Source: Acutalibacter sp.
GTDB taxonomy: Bacteria > Bacillota > Clostridia > Oscillospirales > Acutalibacteraceae
Reading direction: 5' to 3'
Length of the DNA stretch: 64,000 nucleotides
NCBI GenBank assembly: GCA_020025775.1
Contig: JAHHRN010000007.1
Coordinates: forward strand, 1-64,000
A program made the translations under genes and the position numbers. Positions 58,378 to 64,000 of the stretch are shown in pieces (positions within the stretch are counted from its first letter, which is position 1; each line of letters opens with the position of its first letter). Under the pieces are notes generated by a model. The model saw only the letters and a list, made by a program, of their open reading frames with translations. It searched no databases and was not told where the DNA came from.

Positions 58378-58812
58378 ATGGCAGAAAGGGATTGGCAACA
58401 GATGTTAGCATATCAGCAGGAATTACATCTTTTTTCAAGAGCGTTGCTCGCGCAAGGGCAAAAACGGACGCTGACCGCCAGTGAACTGGAGCTCTTATCT
58501 CGAATCTATTTAGAAACCGAAGAAAGCACGCCGCTGGTGCTCAGCCGTCAAAGCGGCATGAAAAAGGAAGCGGTCAGCCGCTCTTTAAAACAGCTTTTTG
58601 AAAAGGGCTATATCGAAAAAGATAAGCGCCCGCAGGATGAACGCAGTTATGTGCTTTCGTTAACCGAAAGCGGAAAAGCGGCGCTTCGTGAAAATTACGC
58701 GCCGATTTTGCAGCCGCTCTATGATTTACAGCGTGCCATGGACGACGATTTTGACAAGCTGTTCGGTTTAATCCAAAAAGCCAATCAGGAAATGAAAATA
58801 ATGCGTAAATAA
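58378..58812 (+). CDS. MarR family transcriptional regulator
   Basis: A 144-residue winged-helix regulator from the ATG at 58378 behind GGGGGAG. The DNA-binding core is LTASELELLSRIYLETEEST to SGMKKEAVSRSLKQLFEKGY, and the wing contains KRPQDERSYVLSLTESGKAAL. Overall architecture is MarR. Next gene (FUSC exporter) follows by 31 bp. I infer that the protein represses this operon through the palindrome over its promoter and is released by a toxic ligand. Confidence 0.9.
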   Translation: MAERDWQQMLAYQQELHLFSRALLAQGQKRTLTASELELLSRIYLETEESTPLVLSRQSGMKKEAVSRSLKQLFEKGYIEKDKRPQDERSYVLSLTESGKAALRENYAPILQPLYDLQRAMDDDFDKLFGLIQKANQEMKIMRK

Positions 58813-58843
58813 GTAGTTAATGAAAGGTTATGGAGGTTTTTTC

Positions 58844-59929
58844 GTGCGATTTTATGATGCAATACAATTAGATCCCTCGTGCTTAAAGCCGCAAATCCGT
58901 GCGGCAGAGGATAAAAAAGAAAAGGCAAGACTGTGGCTGGCGATTGCCACACGTTCTTTTTTTATCGTGGTGTTTGCCATTATGATGATTGCGCCGGTAT
59001 CGCCGCTCTTTGGCGCGGAAAACAGCCCGATGGCTGTTGCGATGTTCTGTATTTTCTTAGGACTTCGCTTCGTAGATTTCGGCTATCGTATGCAGGATTC
59101 TCTTGTGAATTTGGCGATTGTATTTTTACTCTTGTGCTTTGCACCGTCCGCGGCGGCCCAGGTCAATGTGGTTTTTGCGGCTCTAATTCATGTCTCTGCC
59201 TTTTTCATCATTCTGTTTATGACAAGTGACAGCCCCGAAATGGGCAATGCAGGCGTTTACACGTTCGCCTATATCTATCTTTCGGGCAATCCCGTATGGG
59301 GAATGCTCCTTTGGAAACGTGCGCTCTTTACTTCGATTGCCTATATTTGCTGTGCTTTGCTCCTCTTTGCAAAGCATCGCAATAAAAATAAAGAGGTTCG
59401 CTTCTGGGATATGGTGAAAAATATTAGCCTTAAAAATAAAAAGACCCAGTGGCATTTACAGTTGGCACTGGGTGTGGGTCTGATTTTGGCACTGGGTGGT
59501 TTCTTCCAGTTCAAGCGCATGATGTGGGCGGCATTCGCTTGCGGCTCGATTCTGGGTTGCTATGGCGCAACAGCACCCGATGCAATGAACCGCTCCGTAC
59601 AACGTATGGTCGGTTGCGTGGGCGGCTCTTTGGTGTTCTTTGTTCTTTATCCGCTCCTTCCGGAATCCCTGCAATTCCTTGTTGGACCGCTCGGTGGTTT
59701 CTGCATGGGCTTCTGCGCGGATTACCGCTTCAAAACAGCATGCAACTGCTTGGGTGCTATTTTCATGGCAACGAGCTTGTACGGCGTACAGGAATCGGTC
59801 TTTTTGCGTGTGGTACAGAACTTCGCCGGCGTGATTTTTGGTTTCTTGTTCTTGCTGATTTATCAAAAAGTCATGCAAAAATGCTTGGATTCCCAAAACG
59901 AAGAAAATGTAGAAATCGCTACAGCATAA
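58844..59929 (+). CDS. FUSC family membrane protein, putative aromatic-compound exporter
   Basis: A 361-residue protein. I chose the GTG at 58844, eight bases after GGAGG, over an ATG at 58820 without a ribosome site; the resulting start MRFYDAIQLDPSCLK fits relatives. Two blocks of hydrophobic helices (about residues 32-170 and 205-340) flank a short cytoplasmic linker (AKHRNKNKEVRFWDMVKNIS). This resembles FUSC/aromatic acid exporter permeases. Paired with a MarR regulator, it probably exports a toxic organic acid or drug. Confidence 0.8.
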   Translation: MRFYDAIQLDPSCLKPQIRAAEDKKEKARLWLAIATRSFFIVVFAIMMIAPVSPLFGAENSPMAVAMFCIFLGLRFVDFGYRMQDSLVNLAIVFLLLCFAPSAAAQVNVVFAALIHVSAFFIILFMTSDSPEMGNAGVYTFAYIYLSGNPVWGMLLWKRALFTSIAYICCALLLFAKHRNKNKEVRFWDMVKNISLKNKKTQWHLQLALGVGLILALGGFFQFKRMMWAAFACGSILGCYGATAPDAMNRSVQRMVGCVGGSLVFFVLYPLLPESLQFLVGPLGGFCMGFCADYRFKTACNCLGAIFMATSLYGVQESVFLRVVQNFAGVIFGFLFLLIYQKVMQKCLDSQNEENVEIATA

Positions 59930-59942
59930 TAAAATAATAAAG

Positions 59943-59985
59943 AAAAACAGCAGGTTGTTCTCTTGGGAGGAGCCTGCTGTTTTTC
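59943..59985 (+). terminator. Terminator of the MarR-FUSC operon
   Basis: AACAGCAGG and CCTGCTGTT pair, followed by Ts. Confidence 0.85.
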
Positions 59986-60014
59986 TACCCCTTCGTCGCC
60001 TTCAAGAATGGCTG

Positions 60015-60043
60015 TTGACAAAAAATATGTGAAGTGCTATATT
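60015..60043 (+). promoter_or_regulatory. Promoter of the small membrane protein gene
   Basis: TTGACA (60015-60020) and TATATT (60038-60043), 17 bp apart. Confidence 0.7.
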
Positions 60044-60139
60044 GGCTTTAGAGAAAGCCTTTGTCTCTGATTAGAAGCATAAATCCCAAACCGACCGTGT
60101 ACGTTTTATGGATTTTAGGAAAGAAAAGGTGAGTTTTCT

Positions 60140-60361
60140 ATGACCTATAAGAAATTTCGCATGATTTCCATTTGCAGCTATATAGTTGTTGTGATTCTTT
60201 CGGAAGTATTAATTTATTATTTGGTAGGAGAAGCCACGCTCGAACAGCCCGGCTTTTGGCATTACTTCAGCCTGTGGCTTCCAGCTCTTCTCCTCCTTGT
60301 TCAAACTTTGGCAGAGATTATTTTTCAGAAAAAGCACAAAAAAGGCGAAGATGATAAATAG
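60140..60361 (+). CDS. Small two-helix membrane protein
   Basis: A 73-residue protein with two hydrophobic helices (about residues 8-28 and 40-62) and a basic tail (QKKHKKGEDDK). No family is recognised. It has its own promoter and terminator, and an AAGAAAAGGTGAG ribosome region, so it is probably real. Confidence 0.6.
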   Translation: MTYKKFRMISICSYIVVVILSEVLIYYLVGEATLEQPGFWHYFSLWLPALLLLVQTLAEIIFQKKHKKGEDDK

Positions 60362-60391
60362 AGGTCAGTCGCCAAAACAAACGAATCAAAT

Positions 60392-60430
60392 AAAAACAGC
60401 AGGCTTTTATTTAACCTGCTGTTTTTCTTT
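60392..60430. terminator. Terminator between the small membrane protein and HAD genes
   Basis: AAAAACAGCAGG and CCTGCTGTTTTT pair across a loop. Its stem nearly matches the one at 59943-59985. Confidence 0.8.
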
Positions 60431-60491
60431 TTACAGATGAATTTCCTTTTGATTTTTTTGTTGAATATTGGAATGGGAATATGAGAGCTGT

Positions 60492-61102
60492 TTACAAAAT
60501 GGTTTTTATATCTGCAATCGTTTCCATAGTATAATCTGCTTTGCTTTGGATTTCTTTTGATATCTGGTTTGCATATTTTCCTAAAATCCAAACCGTTTTC
60601 ATTTCGATTCCTTTCGCTGGTAGAATATCATTATCCATTCTATCTCCAACCATAACGGCGTTTTGAGCCTTGCAGTTTGCCATATGTAAAGCGGTTTCAA
60701 ATATGGACTTATCTGGCTTTGCAACGCCCAGTATGTCAGAGGATGCTATAACACTAAAATAGTCTAACAAGTTCCAATTTGCCAGCCTATCGCTTGTCCC
60801 TGTAACTTGATTTGCAATAATGCCCAATTTATATCCTTTTTGTTTTAGATAGTTTAAAGTATCTATGGTATAAGGAAATAGCTTTTCGTCTTCACTATGC
60901 CATGGCGTTTTTCTAATTTGAAATAATGAATTGCTTCTGCATTGCCGTCCAATCCACGTTCTGCAAACTCCGTGCGTTTGGCATCAAAATCTGCAAAGGA
61001 AATATTTGTATGAAGAAGCATCTCTTTTGCCCTATGATTATAAGCATCCGTTTCATCTACAAGAGTTGAACCAATATCAAAAAATATCCATTGTGGTTTC
61101 AT
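60492..61102 (-). pseudogene. HAD family hydrolase broken by a one-base frameshift
   Basis: The first 66 or so codons (MKPQWIFFDIGSTLVDETDA to AIHYFKLEK) and the rest are in different frames. The downstream frame gives KTPWHSEDEKLFPYTIDTLN, continuing to GIIANQVTGTSDRL, KPDKSIFE and VMVGDRMDNDILPAKG. All HAD motifs are present across the two pieces (DIGSTL, the Lys of KPDKS, GDRMDND). Adding one T to the T5 run at 60908-60912 restores a protein of about 203 residues. It is either a recent pseudogene, a phase-variable switch or a sequencing slip. It is last in a minus-strand cluster with two Nudix genes. Confidence 0.85.
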
Positions 61103-61146
61103 AATGGTAAAGCATCTCCTGTAAATATACTTCTATAATTCGTGTA

Positions 61147-61599
61147 TTATTTCAAATCATAAATCCATTTTCCGTTTTCTTTATGATAATAAAATTCACT
61201 TAATTTTTCATTGCAAAAAACCTTATACATATCTTCCATATCGCTTGCAAGATTTAAAGTTAACAGCTCGTCTTTTTTTACCCAAAAGACCTCACCCTCT
61301 TCGGAAGAATGCAACGTACCTGTGAAACTATCGGTTTTATAAAAGAATACAATGTAACGAATATTGTGCTTTATTGGCCAACTTTTAAGTCCGCAAAGCT
61401 GAGGATGCGAAATGGTGAGCCCTGTTTCTTCAAACACTTCACGAATTACGGCGTCTGTAAAAGATTCGCCTTTTTCCACATGACCACCAGGGAAGGTAAT
61501 ACCGCTCCAATCAGATGCAACTCTGTTCTGTACAAGTACCTTGTCCCCATTCTCTATCATACACATATTGGTTAAAATTATTTTTTCTGCCTTTTCCAT
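61147..61599 (-). CDS. Nudix hydrolase (MutT-like), copy 2
   Basis: A 150-residue paralogue of the Nudix gene at 57.7 kb, with the complete box GGHVEKGESFTDAVIREVFE plus ETGL. I chose the ATG behind TTAGAGGT; the frame extends 24 codons upstream to a TTG that overlaps the stop of the previous gene. The DNA is clearly AT-richer than copy 1, so the copies differ in age or origin. It probably cleans oxidised or unusual nucleotides, as would the neighbouring Nudix and HAD genes. Confidence 0.88.
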   Translation of the reverse strand: MEKAEKIILTNMCMIENGDKVLVQNRVASDWSGITFPGGHVEKGESFTDAVIREVFEETGLTISHPQLCGLKSWPIKHNIRYIVFFYKTDSFTGTLHSSEEGEVFWVKKDELLTLNLASDMEDMYKVFCNEKLSEFYYHKENGKWIYDLK

Positions 61600-61667
61600 A
61601 ATTTCTACCTCTAACGGAGTGCGGACAAATTCATTAAAATATGCACCGCAGATTTCCTTTCCAACTT

Positions 61668-62141
61668 TCAATCTTCATATTCTGTCCGAAGTTCCATAGT
61701 CTTCGGCAAATCAAAAATACTTTCTTTTATGAACAGTGGGTATAAATATTCGTCTTTTAGTGCTTCAAAAGGCAACCAAGAAAATTTATGCGTGTGCACA
61801 CCCTCATGCATGACAAAAGTATCCAACGGCAAAGCTAAGCTGTCTGTGTCTATAAGAAAATAGAGACATAGCTCATGATATTCCTGCCCGTCTACATCAT
61901 CCGTGAAAAAAATTTGATTGAGCCACAGCGGACGAATAATTTTGGCATCTATTTGTAGTTCTTCTTTGAGTTCACGTAGCATAGCGGCTTCAGCAGTTTC
62001 ACCTATTTTCACTCTGCCACCAGGAAGATAATAATAAGGAGAACGTTCGTCGCGCATGGCAAGGAGTTTATCCTCTTTTATAATAATGGCACATACTCTG
62101 TAATTGAATTTGTAGTTGTCACATTTGAAAGTAATATCCAT
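61668..62141 (-). CDS. Nudix hydrolase, second family
   Basis: A 157-residue Nudix protein unlike the other two. The box is GGRVKIGETAEAAMLRELKE followed by EL, and the start VCAIIIKEDKLLAMRDERSPYYYLP is typical of ADP-ribose/(d)NTP-type hydrolases. The C terminus (THKFSWLPFEALKDEYLYP) is the usual substrate-side helix. First gene of the minus-strand cluster with Nudix copy 2 and the HAD gene. AT-rich. Confidence 0.88.
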   Translation of the reverse strand: MDITFKCDNYKFNYRVCAIIIKEDKLLAMRDERSPYYYLPGGRVKIGETAEAAMLRELKEELQIDAKIIRPLWLNQIFFTDDVDGQEYHELCLYFLIDTDSLALPLDTFVMHEGVHTHKFSWLPFEALKDEYLYPLFIKESIFDLPKTMELRTEYED

Positions 62142-62173
62142 AACACCATGTCTCTTTTTATTAGATTTTCTTT

Positions 62174-62202
62174 ATTATATCGAGTTTATAGATATTTTGC
62201 AA
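62174..62202 (-). promoter_or_regulatory. Promoter of the Nudix-HAD cluster
   Basis: Minus-strand TTGCAA (62197-62202) and TATAAT (62174-62179), 17 bp apart. Positions 62203-62353 hold no gene. Confidence 0.7.
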
Positions 62203-62353
62203 GGTTACTTTTTTCGAAGATTTGTTGTCAATGTTAGTTCTAATACAAGATATTCCAGAACATGAAATCGCCTTTCTAATACAATGCTTCTTTGTACATC
62301 AAAGGACTTTTTTCAAAAATAGAGAAAAATATAAAAGTATGTTATATAGATGT

Positions 62354-62398
62354 GTAAAAAAACAGCATCCGAACGCGAATTGCGTCCGGACGCTGTCC
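62354..62398 (-). terminator. ssrA terminator
   Basis: On the minus strand, ACAGCGTCCGGACGC pairs with GCGTTCGGATGCTGT around AATT, followed by T7. Confidence 0.92.
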
Positions 62399-62400
62399 GG

Positions 62401-62755
62401 TGGTGGAGATGGCGGTACTCGAAACCGCGTCCGAAAATGCATTCCCATGGCTTTCTACGAGCGTAGCTATACGTTTAACATTCCCTTATCCAAACGCTGT
62501 GTAGCCGGCTTCTGGATTTGGTAGCCCTGTTCTGTGTGATGCGTTACAAGGCGATTGCGCATGCACATTTACTGCTAAATGACATTCCGTACCGAGCCGC
62601 AGTCCTCTCGGGGGAACGCTCACTGCAAATTAAGCAGCGAGGAGTTGAGTTTTATTGTTGTCGTTTATTTTCATAAACTGTGGCTGTTTAAGGCGGTACC
62701 ACACCGCCGCTCGCTTACCACGGTTCAACATCCCCGTCGAAATCCTTTCATCCCC
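62401..62755 (-). ncRNA. ssrA: Transfer-messenger RNA (tmRNA)
   Basis: About 355 nt on the minus strand, beginning GGGGATGAAAGGATTTCGAC and ending with the tRNA-like half TTTCGAGTACCGCCATCTCC plus ACCA. The tag frame (62630-62668) reads INDNNKTQLLAA and stop if ATA is the resume codon; the first residue is uncertain. Several pseudoknot-like stems follow. tmRNA rescues stalled ribosomes together with SmpB, whose gene lies 104 bp upstream on the same strand. Confidence 0.95.
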
Positions 62756-62815
62756 ATATTTGGAGAAAACGAGAGAATATATTCCGTGGTGGAAACTCTT
62801 TTTGTTTTCTATTCT

Positions 62816-62844
62816 ATTATAAGCTGTATTTATGAATAAGGCAA
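62816..62844 (-). promoter_or_regulatory. ssrA promoter
   Basis: Minus-strand TTGCCT (62839-62844) and TATAAT (62816-62821), 17 bp apart. The transcript would start some 50 bases before the mature 5' end, which is normally trimmed by RNase P. Confidence 0.7.
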
Positions 62845-62858
62845 GAACGGAGCTTGCT

Positions 62859-63326
62859 TTATTTCATGCGTTCTTTCATTTCACGCTCCATGTGACGGGC
62901 GGCTTCGCGTTTGGCGGCGACTTCACGCTTGTCATAGAGCTTTTTACCTTTGCAAAGACCAACCTGCACCTTCGCTTTGCCCTTTTTGAAATACACGGAA
63001 AGGGGAATGAGCGTTAAGCCCTGCTGCTTGGTTGTGCCGAGCAGACGCATAATTTCCTTTTTGTGCATGAGGAGCTTGCGCACACGAAGCGGGTCTCTGT
63101 TGAAAATATTGCCCTGCTCATAGGGGCTGATGTGCATACCGTTGACAAAAATTTCGCCGTCCACAATACTGCACCAGGCATCCTTTAAGTTCAGACGACC
63201 GGCACGGACGCTTTTGACCTCGGTACCGAATAATTCAATACCGGCTTCAAACGATTCCAAAACGAAATATTCGTGGAGCGCCTTTTTATTTTGCGCAACG
63301 GTCGTGTTGGTATTCTTTTCTGCCAT
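62859..63326 (-). CDS. smpB: SsrA-binding protein SmpB
   Basis: A 155-residue SmpB with the OB-like core (ESFEAGIELFGTEVKSVRAG; ISPYEQGNIFNRDPLRVRKL; LTLIPLSVYFKKGKAKVQVG) and the basic C-terminal tail KREAARHMEREMKERMK that sits in the mRNA channel. It delivers tmRNA to stalled ribosomes. Gene order recR-smpB-ssrA on one strand; 22 bp behind recR. Confidence 0.97.
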   Translation of the reverse strand: MAEKNTNTTVAQNKKALHEYFVLESFEAGIELFGTEVKSVRAGRLNLKDAWCSIVDGEIFVNGMHISPYEQGNIFNRDPLRVRKLLMHKKEIMRLLGTTKQQGLTLIPLSVYFKKGKAKVQVGLCKGKKLYDKREVAAKREAARHMEREMKERMK

Positions 63327-63348
63327 GCCGTATCATCCTTTCTTAAAA

Positions 63349-63948
63349 TTATAAAGCACTTCTGCCCTCGAGCGCACGGCTGAGGGTGATTTCGTCGGCG
63401 TATTCAAGGTCTGCACCGACGGGCACACCATAGGCGAGTCTTGTGACCTTTACGCCCATGGGCTTCAAAAGACGAGAGAGATACATAGCAGTTGCTTCGC
63501 CCTCTACGGTGGGGTTTGTTGCCATGATGACCTCTTTCACCTCATCCGAGGAAAGTCGTTTGAGGAGGTCTTTAATCGTTAAATCATCGGGACCTACGCC
63601 GTTCATGGGGGAGATTGCCCCGTGCAGGACGTGGTAAAGCCCGTTGTATTCGCGGGTGCGCTCAAAGGCTAAAACATCCCGCGGATTTTCAACTACGCAA
63701 ATTAAACTGCGGTCTCTTTGCGCGCTTTCGCAAATCGGGCATACTTCTGCCTCGGTGAGATTCTTACAAACGGCGCACTGATGCACTTTTTCATGCACAT
63801 TTTGGATGGCACGCACCAAAGAGTTCACTTCACCGTCGGAAAGCCCCAAGACATAGAAGGCGAGGCGCTCTGCGGATTTACTGCCGACAGAGGGCATTTT
63901 GCGAAATTCGTCAATGAGTGATTCTAAAACCGGAATTGAGTATCCCAT
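63349..63948 (-). CDS. recR: Recombination protein RecR
   Basis: A 199-residue RecR: N-terminal helix-hairpin-helix (FRKMPSVGSKSAERLAFYVL), Cys4 zinc finger (CAVCKNLTEAEVCPIC), TOPRIM domain (SLICVVENPRDVLAFERT; EVIMATNPTVEGEATAMYL) and the Walker-like C-terminal end (TRLAYGVPVGADLEYADEIT). It works with RecO/RecF to load RecA. Start shares TAATG with the stop of ybaB, the standard arrangement. Confidence 0.97.
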   Translation of the reverse strand: MGYSIPVLESLIDEFRKMPSVGSKSAERLAFYVLGLSDGEVNSLVRAIQNVHEKVHQCAVCKNLTEAEVCPICESAQRDRSLICVVENPRDVLAFERTREYNGLYHVLHGAISPMNGVGPDDLTIKDLLKRLSSDEVKEVIMATNPTVEGEATAMYLSRLLKPMGVKVTRLAYGVPVGADLEYADEITLSRALEGRSAL

Positions 63949-64000
63949 TAAAACATACCGCCAAGACCCGGGATGCCCTGTAAGCCGCCGGTGATTGCAC
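63948..64000 (-). CDS. YbaB/EbfC family nucleoid-associated protein, C-terminal end only
   Basis: Only the last 16 codons are inside the window (AITGGLQGIPGLGGMF and stop), a Gly-rich tail typical of YbaB/EbfC. Placement directly before recR, with overlapping TAATG, supports the call. The rest lies beyond the right edge. Confidence 0.8.
   Translation of the reverse strand, partial: AITGGLQGIPGLGGMF

Noticed and set aside
61600..61671. Longer Nudix copy 2 starting at a TTG that overlaps the previous stop
   Set aside because: The ATG at 61599 has a GAGGT ribosome site and aligns with the start of copy 1; the extra 24 residues have no counterpart.
62222..62839. Two plus frames over the tmRNA region
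   Set aside because: They read across ssrA on the opposite strand, which is certain from both of its ends.

Overview
The window looks like chromosomal DNA of a spore-forming, strictly anaerobic member of the Clostridia, most likely a gut-type Oscillospirales/Ruminococcaceae-like bacterium. The indicators are a spoIIAA-spoIIAB-sigF operon, two CotF-like coat proteins, rubrerythrin, FeoAB, formate-tetrahydrofolate ligase, TTGACA/TATAAT promoters, strong AGGAGG ribosome binding sites and many U-tailed terminators. The taxonomic guess is inference; no rRNA gene is present.

Layout. 0-0.3 kb: repeats carrying copies of a tRNA 3' end. 0.3-6.4 kb: DUF4186 protein, membrane-anchored Ada-like protein, GH13 glucosidase, Cys-rich protein, membrane GGDEF protein, cyclophilin. 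6.4-9.6 kb: three-gene purine-nucleoside salvage operon (deaminase, phosphorylase, MtnA). 9.7-13.4 kb: birA, DAHP synthase, an empty stretch with a possible small RNA, glnA. 13.6-14.9 kb: rpsF-ssb-rpsR with a structured leader. 15-20.5 kb: CaCA exchanger and carAB; CarA has lost its glutaminase catalytic residues. 20.6-25.1 kb: hydrolase, orphan MazF, coat proteins, GNAT, Pr6Pr-like membrane protein, rubrerythrin and a decayed rubredoxin. 25.1-30.3 kb: three small unknown genes, phosphodiesterase, nagA, feoAB. 30.4-31.9 kb: spoIIA operon. 31.9-38.7 kb: glycan cluster (beta-helix protein, GH20, DUF5696 lipoprotein) and tcdA. 38.8-39.4 kb: tRNA-Met, tRNA-Glu and a second copy of the tRNA-end repeat family. 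39.5-44 kb: fhs directly behind a two-component system. 44.1-53.1 kb: alaS-HIT-comEC-holA-rnmV-asparaginase-membrane protein; the ComEC hydrolase-like domain has lost its metal ligands.

53.1-57.7 kb is an accessory zone. A serine-recombinase remnant and fragments of a conjugative-type element flank an M20 peptidase and a two-gene DUF5058 membrane system. 57.7-62.2 kb holds Nudix hydrolases, a MarR-FUSC efflux pair and a HAD phosphatase broken by a one-base slip; the 60.4-62.2 kb part is visibly AT-richer. 62.3-64 kb is the trans-translation/repair locus: ssrA (tmRNA), smpB, recR and the end of ybaB.

How the parts fit. Several units handle nucleosides and nitrogen: deoxyadenosine/methylthioadenosine salvage, glnA, and a carbamoyl-phosphate synthetase that probably uses free ammonia. 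An iron and oxygen-defence set (feoAB, rubrerythrin, DAHP synthase) is marked by two PerR/Fur-like boxes. Decay is frequent: a dead CarA glutaminase, a degenerate ComEC domain, rubredoxin and HAD pseudogenes, a recombinase stub and a broken terminator. No CRISPR array, complete insertion sequence, intact prophage or complete new defence system is visible.
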